A DNA stretch of 64,000 nucleotides from Lachnospiraceae bacterium (GCA_016283575.1 JAEEND010000018.1:186001-250000); one strand, 5' to 3'; numbered from the stretch's first letter, positions 1-10,138 are shown. Translations and numbers: made by a program. Notes: generated from the letters alone by a model not told the origin.

Positions 1-322
1 AGGCTTTGAAAAAAGAAAGAATTATCATACTTTAGATCACATGGATTACACAAAGCCCTTTCAGGTGCCCTTTATCCAGGGCAGTTTCTTAGTGATGAAA
101 ACAGAAACCTTCAAAGAACTTAACGGCTTTGATGAAAGATTTTTTATGTATATGGAAGATGCGGATCTATGTAAGAGGGCCAATGCCATTGCCCCCGTGT
201 ATTACTGTCCGTATACGGAAGTGATCCATAAATGGGAAAAGGGTTCTCACAAAAGTAAGACCCTCTTCATGCATCACATTTCATCAATGTGCAAATATTT
301 TCTTAAATGGGGCTTTAAATAG
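1..322 (+). CDS. Glycosyltransferase family 2, C-terminal part (5' end outside window)
   Basis: The reading frame is open from the first bases of the window and ends at TAG 320-322, so only about the last 106 residues are present. The fragment carries the motif GFDERFFMYMEDADLC, typical of the C-terminal half of GT2 rhamnosyltransferase-like enzymes, where the acidic ED pair lies near the catalytic base. These enzymes transfer a sugar from a nucleotide donor to a cell-surface polysaccharide on the cytoplasmic face of the membrane. No membrane segment is visible in the part seen. The gene converges with the DUF402 gene and the two 3' ends overlap by 8 bp. Acceptor and sugar cannot be told from this fragment. 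Confidence 0.85.
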   Translation, partial: GFEKRKNYHTLDHMDYTKPFQVPFIQGSFLVMKTETFKELNGFDERFFMYMEDADLCKRANAIAPVYYCPYTEVIHKWEKGSHKSKTLFMHHISSMCKYFLKWGFK

Positions 323-851
323 CCTCTTTTTTTATGTTGGGAAGCACGAGTTCCCTGTAAGCTTCATTAACGGGAGCGGCAATTTCGTCAAACTCTCCCG
401 CATAGATCTTCCTAAGCAGTTTATCCATACTCTTAAGAGCGCTGACTGCAAATTCCTGAGTGATCTTCTTATCTTCCAGCACTTCCGCCAGTTCGTCACT
501 GTCAACTACAAGAACCTGACCGTCTTCCATAATAACATCAAGAAGCATGTCCACGGTTTCTATGTGCTTATCTTCATGAACATGGGACTCCATCATGTCA
601 CAATACCAATGAAATATGGTACCGTCATTTCTGTAATGCATGCTTATTTTCCAATTTTCTTTAGGATAATACGCGGATATACCGCCGGAAAACTTTTTCT
701 TGGGCGTAAGACTTGCCCAGTGAGTCAGGATCAGATCTTCATCCATGTAAAGAATTTTATCGTCTTTAAGCGTGACGATTTCATCGGGCAGAAAACGCCT
801 TCTGGTAATGTAATAGCCACTGTATATGCTTTCATCATATCTTGTGCTCAT
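315..851 (-). CDS. DUF402 domain protein
   Basis: A 178-residue soluble protein matching the DUF402 pattern: a beta-rich body with HWYCDMMESHV near residue 85 and the following VDMLLDVIMEDGQVLVVD stretch. DUF402 proteins include nucleoside di/triphosphatases and RNA-associated phosphatases, but this member's substrate is unknown. The ATG at 851 was chosen over one ten codons upstream because AAGGTGGG lies just before it. Its 3' end overlaps the convergent glycosyltransferase gene. A terminator on its 5' side separates it from the chemoreceptor gene, so it is probably transcribed alone. Confidence 0.75.
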   Translation of the reverse strand: MSTRYDESIYSGYYITRRRFLPDEIVTLKDDKILYMDEDLILTHWASLTPKKKFSGGISAYYPKENWKISMHYRNDGTIFHWYCDMMESHVHEDKHIETVDMLLDVIMEDGQVLVVDSDELAEVLEDKKITQEFAVSALKSMDKLLRKIYAGEFDEIAAPVNEAYRELVLPNIKKEAI

Positions 852-915
852 AACAATCCCACCTTTTTCCCATCGTAACACCTAAATAAATCTGTTTCAA
901 GAAATATTTCTAAAT

Positions 916-941
916 AACAAAAACCCCCGTTTTCACGGGGG
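916..941 (-). terminator. Rho-independent terminator of the chemoreceptor gene
   Basis: A 7-bp GC-rich stem (CCCCCGT/ACGGGGG, loop TTTC) is followed on the minus strand by TTTTTGTTATTT. It lies about 110 bp beyond the chemoreceptor stop codon, after two tandem hairpin repeats. Confidence 0.85.
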
Positions 942-948
942 CATTGTT

Positions 949-1018
949 ATCCTCTACAATAAACCGCTGCACGCTTTATTGTCATCCTCTACAATAAACA
1001 GCTGCGCGCTTTATTGTC
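949..1018. repeat. Two tandem 35-bp hairpin-forming repeats
   Basis: Two adjacent 35-bp units (949-983 and 984-1018) differ at only two positions. Each contains an inverted repeat ACAATAAA/TTTATTGT enclosing a GC-rich loop, so each transcript copy can fold by itself. They sit in the 3' untranslated region of the chemoreceptor gene, between its stop codon and its terminator. Confidence 0.85.
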
Positions 1019-1023
1019 ATCGT

Positions 1024-1050
1024 AATAATAATCCCTCCGGGATTATTATT
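1024..1050. repeat. Perfect inverted repeat at the chemoreceptor stop codon
   Basis: AATAATAATCCC and GGGATTATTATT form a perfect 12-bp stem with a 3-nt loop. The inner arm touches the stop codon of the chemoreceptor gene. It has no U-run of its own, so it looks like an mRNA 3'-end stabiliser or part of the termination region. Confidence 0.8.
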
Positions 1051-3073
1051 ACTCGATGATGAATTTTTCAACAAGATTATTAAGACCTGTTGCCTGAGCC
1101 GATAATTCTTCGCTTGTGGCAGATGTTTCTTCTGCTGCCGCGGAGTTACTTTCGGTAATTCCCGCAATCTGCTGAACACCGTCAATAATATCTTCGATAG
1201 CTGAAGCCTGCTTATCTGCATAGGTAGCAGTATTGGCAACTTCTTCTCTGATAAGGTCGATTCCGTCGATAACCTTACCAAGGGATTCCGCCGTCTTATC
1301 GGCAATGCCGCTGCCTCTTTCAACCTCTGCTACAGCCGCATCTACAAGAGCCTTGGCTCCTACTGCCGACTGAGCACTGTTTTCTGCAAGCTTTCTTATT
1401 TCTTCTGCAACTACCGCGAAACCACGACCTGCTTCACCTGCTCTTGCCGCTTCAATCGAAGCATTGAGAGAAAGAAGGTTTGTTTCAGCAGCGATCTCTT
1501 CGATACCGGATACGATGTTGGCAATTTCCTGACTTGTTTCGGAGATTCTCTTCATGGCATCCGTCATTTCAGACATTTCTTCGGTACTTTCGGCAGTTAC
1601 GTCTTTAATACCTTCCATCTTCTGAACTGAAACTCTGGTAGCATCGGTGGATTCCTTAACAAGAGCCTTAACCTTATCAATGGTCCTTCTAAGCTCGTCA
1701 AGCTCTTCTGTCTGTGTAACGGCACCTTCAGCAAGGGACTGCGCTCCGCCTGCAAGCTGGCTTGATCCGTTCATTACAAGACCTGCCGTATCCTGAATCT
1801 CTTTAATGGTCTCGCTTAATGTTTCTTTTAAAGATTCAATAGGAATCAGCAGACCTTCAAAGTCGCCCACATAAGCTTCGGGTATTTCCGTAAATGCAGT
1901 AAAGTCTCCGTCAGAGAGTTTTTCAAGCACAACGGAAATATCATTTATCAATGCAGTAAGGGATTTAATATGCTTCTTTGTTGAATCGGTAAGCACCTTA
2001 ACTTCCTTAAGATCATCATTAACCTCAAACTCGGAATGAAGGTCACCGGCTGACATCTTATCAAGTCGTTCTCCCACTGCTACGAGAGGATCGCTTATTT
2101 TCTTTGCAACCTTTTTGGACATTCTTGATGAAACAAGAATACCGGCAGCCACTACCAGCACCACGAATATGCTGGATATTACGATTCCTCCGAAGAAGTC
2201 GTTTCTGTTTGCAATTACCGCAACGCTCCACTCGGTACCTTCTACGGGAGCATATGCCACAAAGTATGTTCCGTTTCTTTTGAAACTTGAAAATCCGCTC
2301 TCTCCGGCAATCATCTTCTCATGTACCTTTGCAAGAGACTTATAGGAGCTGTCTGTTTCCGCAAGAGCGATGGGATTAAATTGACTGTTTACCAGTTCGC
2401 CGGTGGGATCGGCAATAACATTGTCATTCTTATCAACCATATATGCGTAGCTTGATTTACTGATATGTATATCTGCCACGATATTGTTTAAGAATGTATT
2501 ATCGGTATAAAAAACAATTGCAGCAATTACATCATTACCCGGTACACCATGCTTCCATACGGGAGCTGACAGATATGATGTGAAGCTTCCGTCTTCTCCT
2601 TTAACCGGTTCCGAAATGTAGGTTTCCCCTGCGAGGGCCATCTCAACCGAATCCGTAGATGTACTTGCACCGCTTATTAAGTCAACGCCGTCCGGAGTGA
2701 TATAACCGAAATCCTGAAAACCGTAAGTTTCTTTTTTCTGTTCCAGCACTTCCGTAATGTCCGCATTACTTACACTGTAGCTCGAGAACATCTGGTTACA
2801 TCCGATTTCATAGGCAGACATTTTCATGGTATCTATTTCCTTGGAAACCCGGTCTGCCGCCAGCTTTGACATCGCCGCGAAATCTTCTTCAACACGGTTC
2901 TTGGTCGTTACGTAAATACATACAAGAGCAATTACCCCTAAGATGACGAGAAGGCTCACAACAATCCTGTTAATGGCGGTCTCTATTCTACCGGCAATAG
3001 TTGATTCTGTGGGTTTTCGGGTCTTGATCTTTTTGGGCCTTTTTTCAACCATTTTCTTTTCACGCTTACTCAA
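1049..3073 (-). CDS. Methyl-accepting chemotaxis protein with dCache-like sensor
   Basis: A 674-residue membrane chemoreceptor. A basic N-terminus precedes TM1 (about 35-58), then an extracellular double-Cache-like sensor to about 290, TM2 (about 295-317), HAMP, and a cytoplasmic signalling domain. The hairpin tip region contains [16 protein letters not shown], the contact site for CheA/CheW, and methylation-type Glu/Gln/Ser-rich helices flank it. The start is TTG with AAAGGAGG eight bases upstream; the nearby ATG is out of frame. The ligand is unknown, though Cache domains often bind amino acids or organic acids. An extended -10 promoter lies upstream, and hairpins and a terminator lie downstream, so it is probably monocistronic. 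Confidence 0.93.
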   Translation of the reverse strand: MSKREKKMVEKRPKKIKTRKPTESTIAGRIETAINRIVVSLLVILGVIALVCIYVTTKNRVEEDFAAMSKLAADRVSKEIDTMKMSAYEIGCNQMFSSYSVSNADITEVLEQKKETYGFQDFGYITPDGVDLISGASTSTDSVEMALAGETYISEPVKGEDGSFTSYLSAPVWKHGVPGNDVIAAIVFYTDNTFLNNIVADIHISKSSYAYMVDKNDNVIADPTGELVNSQFNPIALAETDSSYKSLAKVHEKMIAGESGFSSFKRNGTYFVAYAPVEGTEWSVAVIANRNDFFGGIVISSIFVVLVVAAGILVSSRMSKKVAKKISDPLVAVGERLDKMSAGDLHSEFEVNDDLKEVKVLTDSTKKHIKSLTALINDISVVLEKLSDGDFTAFTEIPEAYVGDFEGLLIPIESLKETLSETIKEIQDTAGLVMNGSSQLAGGAQSLAEGAVTQTEELDELRRTIDKVKALVKESTDATRVSVQKMEGIKDVTAESTEEMSEMTDAMKRISETSQEIANIVSGIEEIAAETNLLSLNASIEAARAGEAGRGFAVVAEEIRKLAENSAQSAVGAKALVDAAVAEVERGSGIADKTAESLGKVIDGIDLIREEVANTATYADKQASAIEDIIDGVQQIAGITESNSAAAEETSATSEELSAQATGLNNLVEKFIIE

Positions 3074-3109
3074 TTTACCATCCTCCTTTGGTTAGGACTC
3101 AACAACTGT

Positions 3110-3118
3110 ATTATAGCA
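3110..3118 (-). promoter_or_regulatory. Extended -10 promoter of the chemoreceptor gene
   Basis: On the minus strand TGC is followed by TATAAT, an extended -10 element, about 37 bases before the TTG start. No good -35 box is seen, and no flagellar sigma (GCCGATAA-type) element is visible. Confidence 0.55.
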
Positions 3119-3142
3119 TTTACCTCTCAAGTACAGGTATGT

Positions 3143-5125
3143 CTAGTTTTGGCATCTTTTAACAATTCTTACGCATTCGTTAAGAGAGTACTTTCTTGTC
3201 AAACCATCATCCATATACTGCTTATAATCTGAATCCCCGACGAGCTCCACATCGGAGAGATCAAGATTCTTAGTATTACTGTATTCTTTCCTTGCATAAA
3301 TAAAGCTTTTTTCCGGCAAAAGAAAGAACACGACTTCATCGACGGGCACCTCTATACAGATCATGCCCTTTGCGACTTTTTCTCTTGTGAAACTTCCATT
3401 CTTATATCGAATCAGCTCCATATCTTTGGGAATATATACATTCCTGCTTTTTGCGCCTTCCGTAAGAACCGGGGCAATCATGAGAGACCCGCCCACTATA
3501 AGCTGATCTTCTATATTCCTTGCCTTTTCATCATAGGGAAAAGCAAAACTCAAAGGCTTTATAAACATATCAGAAGAAAGCACCGCGATCATGAACTCTG
3601 AATACAAATAGGGAATAAGTCTGTATCTTAAGCTAAGCAGATTCTTAAATGCCTTTCTGTTTTCAAATCTGAAATATTCCTGATTTCTGGTGGCAATGGC
3701 TGTATGGTTTCTGAAAAGAGGCGTAAAAAGAGAAACTGCCGTCCAGCGAAGCAATAATTCCTCCGTAACATTACCTCCGAATCCACCGGTATCCGCGCCT
3801 GAATAAAGAAATCCGCACATATTTAAACATGGCATCTGACGGACATTCATAAAAAGATGATCCCATCTTGATTCATTGTCACCGGTCCAGATACCGCCGT
3901 AGCGATGGCCGCCTAACATTGAAGCTCTCGAATATAACAAGAATCTCTTATCCGTAAGCTCAGTCAATCCGTCATAACCTGCCTGAGTCATGCGGGAACC
4001 ATATTCATTATGGACATCTTGGTTAACATAACTTTTCCCGTCTATTTCATGATAGAAATGCTTATAGGATTTATAAGCTCTGGATTCTTCCATTGCTTTC
4101 TTTTCTTTTGTATGAGGATTAAGAAAACCTATTATGGTTTCCATGATACCCTTGGATTTATCCATTTCACTATAGAAAACCGCGGGCTCGTTCATGTCAT
4201 TCCAGAAGCCCGTAATGCCTGCATCCGTAAGTATCTTATATTCTTTTCCGAACCAGTCCCTTGTTTCTTTTTTAAAGAAATCAGGGAAATGTGTGGGACC
4301 CGGCCATACTGCTGCCATGAAGGGCTTTCCTTCTATGTTTTTACAGAATAAATCCCTTTCGACTCCCTCTTTAAAGAAGGGATTTTTAGGAAGTATCTTT
4401 ACTCCCGCATCGATAATGGGTACAAGATGAACCCCTCTGTTCATGCACTCCGTGTTGAATCTTTTAAGATTGGGAAAGCGCTTTTTATTAATGGTAAAAT
4501 CAGTGTATTTATCCATATAATCAATGTCCATGCACACTGAATCCAAGGGTAGACCCGCTTTCTCATATTCATCTATTATGAATTTAATATCCTTTTCGTC
4601 CTTATAACCCCAGCGGCTCTGGCATAAGCCAAAGGCCCACAAAGGGGGTATAAAGCTTCTTCCGATATATGATAAGAATTCTTTTACGGCAAGATAAGCT
4701 GTATCCTGCTGCCAGAAGTAAACCCTTAAGTCCTTGGATAAGACTGTTATCTTTACCTTACCCTTCTTTTCAGAATCAAGGTCAAATATCACCTTACCCG
4801 GTGTATCGAAAAAGAAACCAAGCTTAGGAGTGATATTAAGTTCATCAAATATCAGCAGATTGTGGGATCCGTATAGAGAAAGAGTATTCTCTCTGTGATG
4901 AGGGTCGTCGGTATTAAAGCTTATGAACTTAGACCCTTTCTTATTGATATTACCGACAGTTTCACCGAGCCCGTAGATCGCGGTCTTTTCTGAAACTGCC
5001 ATGGTAAATTTTAAGTAACCCTCAACAGTGTCTTCCACTGTAAACCCCGGTAATTCCTTGGCTTCCTCCACTTCTTTTTCAATTGCAAAGCAGGGAACAG
5101 GATTTCCGTATACTACCTTCTTCAT
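3143..5125 (-). CDS. GH31 family alpha-glucosidase
   Basis: A 660-residue cytoplasmic enzyme (no signal peptide) of glycoside hydrolase family 31, which cleaves terminal alpha-glucosyl or alpha-xylosyl residues with retention. The nucleophile motif WNDMNEP and the acid/base motif IWTGDNESRW are both intact, in an N-terminal beta-sandwich plus barrel architecture. Length is normal to slightly short for the family. The ATG at 5125 was chosen because it follows the previous gene's stop by one base, with GGGGGAG inside that gene's last codons, which suggests translational coupling. It is last in the run that begins with the Cys-rich gene and trkA. Substrate (maltose, isomaltose, xyloglucan-type) cannot be fixed from sequence. 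Confidence 0.9.
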   Translation of the reverse strand: MKKVVYGNPVPCFAIEKEVEEAKELPGFTVEDTVEGYLKFTMAVSEKTAIYGLGETVGNINKKGSKFISFNTDDPHHRENTLSLYGSHNLLIFDELNITPKLGFFFDTPGKVIFDLDSEKKGKVKITVLSKDLRVYFWQQDTAYLAVKEFLSYIGRSFIPPLWAFGLCQSRWGYKDEKDIKFIIDEYEKAGLPLDSVCMDIDYMDKYTDFTINKKRFPNLKRFNTECMNRGVHLVPIIDAGVKILPKNPFFKEGVERDLFCKNIEGKPFMAAVWPGPTHFPDFFKKETRDWFGKEYKILTDAGITGFWNDMNEPAVFYSEMDKSKGIMETIIGFLNPHTKEKKAMEESRAYKSYKHFYHEIDGKSYVNQDVHNEYGSRMTQAGYDGLTELTDKRFLLYSRASMLGGHRYGGIWTGDNESRWDHLFMNVRQMPCLNMCGFLYSGADTGGFGGNVTEELLLRWTAVSLFTPLFRNHTAIATRNQEYFRFENRKAFKNLLSLRYRLIPYLYSEFMIAVLSSDMFIKPLSFAFPYDEKARNIEDQLIVGGSLMIAPVLTEGAKSRNVYIPKDMELIRYKNGSFTREKVAKGMICIEVPVDEVVFFLLPEKSFIYARKEYSNTKNLDLSDVELVGDSDYKQYMDDGLTRKYSLNECVRIVKRCQN

Positions 5126-5126
5126 A

Positions 5127-6287
5127 TTAAACTCCCCCGAGTTTTTTGATTTTTCTTTTTCCGAAAACCTCTTCAAGCTTTGCCTGAAATTCCGAGGTTT
5201 TATCCTTCATATCATTATTTATGCTGTCTCCCAGGATTTCGAAATATGTCTTTAAGAAATCTTCCATGAATTTCTTGGTTTCTTCATCCACTTCTTTCTG
5301 GGCTCTTGCAGCATTTAACATGTGCTTCATCACATCTTCCGACAATTCAATGGTGGTTGTCGCATCAAAGCTTCCCATTAATTCCGTAAGATAATTTACG
5401 AAGGTCTCCGCACCTTTCTCATCAAGAGAAAGAACCGTTTTATTAAAAGCATCGAGCATGTTTACGTGGTTCTTTTTGAGCTTGCCTTCCTTAAAGCGGC
5501 CGCGCTCAATCACCCAGTTATAGGGTATATGCTGTGCGAGACCCAGTTCTTTTGCTTCCACCACCATGTGATTCTTATCCGAAGCAAACATAAGGCCGAC
5601 ATAAGAAGACTTCGGAATAATACGCTCAACTCTGTCTTCGATCTCAGCATAGTTGTGGCTCTCAAGAAAGCTCCTTCTGAAGCCGGGACCGTCGAAACTG
5701 TAGATACGGCTTATGCGATCTCTTACAGCCTTGTGACAGCACATTGATGAATACATGGCAAGATTACCGCCCTTTGAGTGTCCTCCCACCATAAAGGGGC
5801 CGTGAATTCCCGATGCCACATCATCCAAATATCTTGCACTTAATTTCTGTCCTTCCACAGGTTTATTAAGAGCAAGCCGTGCATCCTCCTGCCAGCCCAC
5901 CATATTTTCGTCGGTGCCTCTGAAGCATACAAATACTCCCGCACCGGGCATGGTAAAAGTGATTGCCGAAAACTGCGTCTCGTCTTCTGTATCTATCCTG
6001 TTAATGTAAAAAGAAAGCTTCAGATTTTCAAATCGACGGGAGGCCGTAAATGCATCGTATAGCTCTCTGTTCGGTTTTTCATAACGCACATCGGAAAACA
6101 GAGCATCGAATGTTTTATAGTTTCTTAAATCCTTTAATAAAACCTGCTCCGGGCTCATCTCCGATAACAGCTCATCGAATTTCAAATAGGAAAGCTGAGA
6201 AAGGCATAATGCATCCTCTCTTTTAAAGTTAACCTCTGAAAACGGCTTCTGTCCGAAGCTTTTAAGATAATCAACAATATTTCCCAT
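5127..6287 (-). CDS. Mbeg1-like alpha/beta hydrolase (DUF2974)
   Basis: A 386-residue protein with the nucleophile elbow GGHSKGGNLA near residue 170 and the oxyanion region VCFRGTDENMVGW, the pattern of the DUF2974/Mbeg1-like lipase-related family. The Ser in GHSKGG is the expected catalytic nucleophile. There is no signal peptide, so it probably acts in the cytoplasm. The C-terminal 100 residues are charged and helical. Substrate is unknown. It lies 11 bp after the nucleoid-associated protein gene and 1 bp before the GH31 gene. Confidence 0.85.
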   Translation of the reverse strand: MGNIVDYLKSFGQKPFSEVNFKREDALCLSQLSYLKFDELLSEMSPEQVLLKDLRNYKTFDALFSDVRYEKPNRELYDAFTASRRFENLKLSFYINRIDTEDETQFSAITFTMPGAGVFVCFRGTDENMVGWQEDARLALNKPVEGQKLSARYLDDVASGIHGPFMVGGHSKGGNLAMYSSMCCHKAVRDRISRIYSFDGPGFRRSFLESHNYAEIEDRVERIIPKSSYVGLMFASDKNHMVVEAKELGLAQHIPYNWVIERGRFKEGKLKKNHVNMLDAFNKTVLSLDEKGAETFVNYLTELMGSFDATTTIELSEDVMKHMLNAARAQKEVDEETKKFMEDFLKTYFEILGDSINNDMKDKTSEFQAKLEEVFGKRKIKKLGGV

Positions 6288-6298
6288 ATGCTAAGCTC

Positions 6299-7315
6299 CT
6301 AAAATCTTGCGGTTATGTTTCCTATGTTCTTAATGTGAAGGGAAATTGTGCCGTCAGGATTATTAATAATCTCGGCATTTCCCTCTTCGTATTGAAGCAT
6401 GGGTATTTTTATTTCTATCCCGGTATCCGTGATGAGATGCTGCTTTAAGTATTTCTTTGTTGTACTTTCTGCCTTGGGAAGCACCTCTTCCTTTACGATG
6501 TCATACTGCTCAAGCTTATCTCTGTAGGCAGTATTTAAATCTTCACGGTCCTTGAATATAAGATCTCCCAGTTCTTCCACCACGAAGCCACCGTTTTTCT
6601 CAAGCTGCTCGCTTATGATGGATTTTGCTTTCATCTGGGGCTCATATACTTCCTCATATTCATATGCCTGATTGTTAACGGATTCTATGGCCTTCTGCAC
6701 AAGATTTAACTTCTTTTTGTCTGAAAGCTTGGTCTTGCATTTTAAAAAGAGTTCGCTGAAATAATCTTCTTTCTTACCATTTATCTCTGCCTTTTTTTCG
6801 ATAAGGCTTACTGCAAGATCATTTAATCTGATGACTGCGGCTTCCGACAATCTCTGGGATTCGGTCGGCAATAACTCTTTGAATCTGAATACTTCATTCC
6901 TGATCATGTTTTCTTCAGGCACTGACCTGTGAGTATACATGGTCTTATAGTTCATCTTAAGGATCGCAAGGTATTCCATGGAATCTGCGGAAAATCTTAC
7001 TATAAACAGATCCGCCGACGGAATATCGATATTGGCATTCATGATGCTGTAAAGATGCTTTGCAAGGTCCTTACTGATACGCACGAATTCCGCATCATCA
7101 TATGTATCAAGGATCTCATATACTTCTGATTCTTTTTTATGGAATTCACACTTTTTGGAATCATCGCCGTTTACAAGCTTAATAATATGTTCTTTTATGA
7201 ATTCCTGAAGCTCTGCATTCATTTCCAGGCAATCGTCCGATAAAACCGGTTCTCCCGCGGTTGAATCCAGTATATGTAAAATAACCTGTCTTAATCGTAT
7301 TTCTTCTTTTACCAT
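6299..7315 (-). CDS. 37-kDa nucleoid-associated protein family (NdpA/YejK-like)
   Basis: A 338-residue protein resembling the NA37 family: an N-terminal alpha/beta region containing ADLFIVRFSADSMEYLAILK and a helical charged C-terminal half. E. coli YejK associates with the nucleoid, but the biochemical role of the family is poorly known. In Firmicutes it is scattered and sometimes linked with defence or nuclease genes. Here it sits 15 bp after trkH and 11 bp before the Mbeg1-like hydrolase gene, an unusual setting. No catalytic motif is recognised. Confidence 0.75.
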   Translation of the reverse strand: MVKEEIRLRQVILHILDSTAGEPVLSDDCLEMNAELQEFIKEHIIKLVNGDDSKKCEFHKKESEVYEILDTYDDAEFVRISKDLAKHLYSIMNANIDIPSADLFIVRFSADSMEYLAILKMNYKTMYTHRSVPEENMIRNEVFRFKELLPTESQRLSEAAVIRLNDLAVSLIEKKAEINGKKEDYFSELFLKCKTKLSDKKKLNLVQKAIESVNNQAYEYEEVYEPQMKAKSIISEQLEKNGGFVVEELGDLIFKDREDLNTAYRDKLEQYDIVKEEVLPKAESTTKKYLKQHLITDTGIEIKIPMLQYEEGNAEIINNPDGTISLHIKNIGNITARF

Positions 7316-7330
7316 CTATATACACTTCCG

Positions 7331-8770
7331 TTATGATTTTTTCCAGGTGCCAAAGTTAAAGAGCACCAGAAGCGGGAATAACTCAAGTCTTCCTGCCAGC
7401 ATGTCAAATATAAGCACCACTTTTGAAAAAGAATTGAAGATCGCAAAATTGCCGGTGGGGCCTACCTGACCGAGACCCGGTCCTACATTACCGATCATGG
7501 TAAGTACCGATGTAAGGGATGTTTCAAAGTCCAGATTGTTGGCTGCCACAAGTAAAAACGAAACAAATGCAAAAAGCACATAGCATACAAGGAATGAAAC
7601 AACCGACTTGGAGGTCTCTTCATGCACGGGAGCACCGTTCATACGGATCTTGTGCACGCTTCTCGGATGTGTTAAATGCATGACTTCTTTTTTAAGGGTC
7701 TTAGCTAAAACTATTATTCTCGAAAGCTTAAAGCCACCGCAGGTTGCGCCGGCACAGCCGCCCGTTACCATGACAAGCACGATTATCGCCTTAGAAAGCA
7801 TGGGCCAGGCAACAAAATCCGCTGTTGAGAAACCTGTTGTGGATACCACTGCCACGATCTGGAATGCCGCATCTTTGACCGCATGGAAGAGATCCGTGTA
7901 TCTGTCGGCGATCTGATAGGTGATAATACCGGTTCCCAGCACCACCGCAAGGATGTAGAGCTTTACCTCTTCCATCTTGAAGATTTCTTTTACCCTTCCC
8001 TTCATGGCAAGAAAGTATACGTTAAAGTTGATACCGCAAAGGAACATAAATACAATGGTAATTACCTGTATGGTATCGGAATAATAGCCTAAACTTGCAT
8101 TCTTATTGGCAAATCCGCCTGTTCCCATGGTGGAAAAAGAATAGATAAATGCTTCGTAGAGGCTCATGCCGTTTATTACATAAAGAACCACCAGTAAAAG
8201 GCTTAAACCTAAATATATTCCGTAAAGGATCTTGGCAGTGTCCTTGATCTTCGGTACAAGCTTGCCAACCTCGGGTCCCGGGCTTTCCGCTCTCATCAAG
8301 TGAAGGTTATGACTTCCCGAAAGAGGAAGAACCGCCATGATGAATACAAGAACACCCATACCGCCTACCCAGTGTGTGAAGCAGCGCCAGAACTGAGTGC
8401 TGTAATCAAGAGCTTCAACGTCACTTAAAATGCTGGCACCGGTTGTGGTGAAACCTGATACCGTTTCAAAAACCGCATCTATATAATTGGGGATAAAGCC
8501 TGTTATTACAAAGGGAAGAGCACCTATCAGAGATAATACTATCCATGAAAGACTGACTGTCACAAAACCCTCTCTTGCATAGAAAACAGTGCTTTTAGGC
8601 TTTCTTATCACAAGGAGTGTGCCCGCCAGTGCAGAGCCCAAACCTACGCCTAAAAATACAAATCCTGAATTTTCTCTGTGGATCGCAGCCACAATTGCAG
8701 GAAGCAACATAAACAATCCTTCAAACTGCAACACGCGACCCATAATATATCTGATAATGGATTTATTCAT
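7331..8770 (-). CDS. trkH: Potassium uptake protein TrkH
   Basis: A 479-residue integral membrane K+ transporter subunit. The four selectivity-filter loops characteristic of TrkH/KtrB are visible in order: TTTGAS, STMGTGGF, STTGFST and MIGNVGPG. It forms the pore and is gated by the cytoplasmic TrkA ring encoded just upstream (9-bp gap). It imports K+ for osmotic and pH balance. The first 30 residues form the opening membrane segment and length is normal. Confidence 0.95.
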   Translation of the reverse strand: MNKSIIRYIMGRVLQFEGLFMLLPAIVAAIHRENSGFVFLGVGLGSALAGTLLVIRKPKSTVFYAREGFVTVSLSWIVLSLIGALPFVITGFIPNYIDAVFETVSGFTTTGASILSDVEALDYSTQFWRCFTHWVGGMGVLVFIMAVLPLSGSHNLHLMRAESPGPEVGKLVPKIKDTAKILYGIYLGLSLLLVVLYVINGMSLYEAFIYSFSTMGTGGFANKNASLGYYSDTIQVITIVFMFLCGINFNVYFLAMKGRVKEIFKMEEVKLYILAVVLGTGIITYQIADRYTDLFHAVKDAAFQIVAVVSTTGFSTADFVAWPMLSKAIIVLVMVTGGCAGATCGGFKLSRIIVLAKTLKKEVMHLTHPRSVHKIRMNGAPVHEETSKSVVSFLVCYVLFAFVSFLLVAANNLDFETSLTSVLTMIGNVGPGLGQVGPTGNFAIFNSFSKVVLIFDMLAGRLELFPLLVLFNFGTWKKS

Positions 8771-8779
8771 GTCTCACAC

Positions 8780-10138
8780 CTACTTCAAGATATCCGCCAA
8801 TTCATCGAAGCCCGTTTCCGTAGTGACCACTATTACGGAATCGCCGTTAGCTATTACGGACTGACCGTTTGGAATCTCAACCTTTTTATTATGAATGATG
8901 CAGGCAACAAGCACATTATCCTTAATGGGAAGATCCCTTAAGTGAATGCCCGTGATCCTTGCATCTTCTTTTGCCTTGAATTCAATGGCTTCAGCCTTGC
9001 CGGAGCTTATCATGTATAAAGCTTCCATGCTGCCTGAATGAAGATTGCTGGTGGAACGCACGTATTTTACGATATATTCGGCAGTCAAAAGCTTAGGATT
9101 TACGATACTTCCGATGTTTAAGTCGGTGATGATCTCATCATAAGCGCTTCTGTGCACCTTGGTGATAACCTTGGCATTGGGACTCTTCTTTTTACAGTAT
9201 ATGGACATCATGACATTTTCTTCATCATGTTCCGTAAGGGATACAAAACCGTCCATCTTGTCGACGCCTTCCTCGGCAAGAAGTTCCTTGTCGGCGCCGT
9301 CGCCCCAGATAACTATTGCTCCGGGAAGTCTTTCTGCAAGGTAGTCGCATCGCGCTTTGTTCTTCTCAACGATCTTTACGGAAACGCCTTCATTTAAAAG
9401 CATCTCGGCAAGATATACGCTGGTAACGCCTCCGCCGATGATCATGCAGTTTCTGGCTTTGCCCGTATAGATATTGGCTTCCTTAAAGAAGCCGTATGCC
9501 TGCTTGGGAGCTGTAACAACAGATATCTTGTCTCCCTCCATCAGCACAAAATCACCGCTTGGAATAGAGATTTCCTGACCTCTTTCCACGATGCATATAA
9601 GTGTCTTATTCTTGATTTCTTTTGCAAGATCCTTTAATGCCACTCCGTTAAGAGGAGATTCTTTTGTAAGTTCGAATTTTAAAAGTTCAACCTTTTCTTT
9701 TGCAAAAGTATCGATCTCTATGGCAGCCGGGAATTTAAGAAGTCTTGCGATCTCCTCAGCTACGGAAAGCTCAGGATTTACTACAAGAGACAGCTTAAGA
9801 TCGTCCTTTATGATACCGATACCGCCGCCAAGTTCGGGATTTCTTACCCTTGCGATGGTATTCTTACAGCCGCACTTCTTGGCAAGCAGGCAGCTAAGTA
9901 AGTTTCTTTCATCGGAATCCGTAACGGCAATAAGAAGATCTGCATTGTCGATCCCCGCGTCCTTCAATACTTCAAGGCTTGCCGCGGAACCAACAATTGC
10001 CATGGTGTCAAAGGTTTCGCTGACTTCATGTATTTTCTTTTCGTTATTATCTATGACCGTAACGTCGTGACCTTCCTGGGTAAGCTTTTTAGCAATACTG
10101 GAACCCACGTTTCCGTATCCTGCAACAATGATTTTCAT
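8780..10138 (-). CDS. trkA: Trk system regulatory subunit TrkA
   Basis: A 452-residue cytoplasmic protein with two RCK-N/RCK-C units. The first nucleotide-binding fold opens with GYGNVGSSIAKKL and ends its second strand with the acidic VIDNNEKK. The second fold begins at about residue 230 with MIIGGGVTSVYLAEML. It binds NAD(H) or ATP/ADP and gates TrkH. The ATG directly abuts the stop codon of the preceding Cys-rich gene, whose last codons supply the GGAGG ribosome site, so the two are translationally coupled. Confidence 0.95.
   Translation of the reverse strand: MKIIVAGYGNVGSSIAKKLTQEGHDVTVIDNNEKKIHEVSETFDTMAIVGSAASLEVLKDAGIDNADLLIAVTDSDERNLLSCLLAKKCGCKNTIARVRNPELGGGIGIIKDDLKLSLVVNPELSVAEEIARLLKFPAAIEIDTFAKEKVELLKFELTKESPLNGVALKDLAKEIKNKTLICIVERGQEISIPSGDFVLMEGDKISVVTAPKQAYGFFKEANIYTGKARNCMIIGGGVTSVYLAEMLLNEGVSVKIVEKNKARCDYLAERLPGAIVIWGDGADKELLAEEGVDKMDGFVSLTEHDEENVMMSIYCKKKSPNAKVITKVHRSAYDEIITDLNIGSIVNPKLLTAEYIVKYVRSTSNLHSGSMEALYMISSGKAEAIEFKAKEDARITGIHLRDLPIKDNVLVACIIHNKKVEIPNGQSVIANGDSVIVVTTETGFDELADILK

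Noticed and set aside
982-1323. Minus-strand frame of 113 codons
   Set aside because: It overlaps the chemoreceptor gene in another frame and its end lies in the tandem hairpins.
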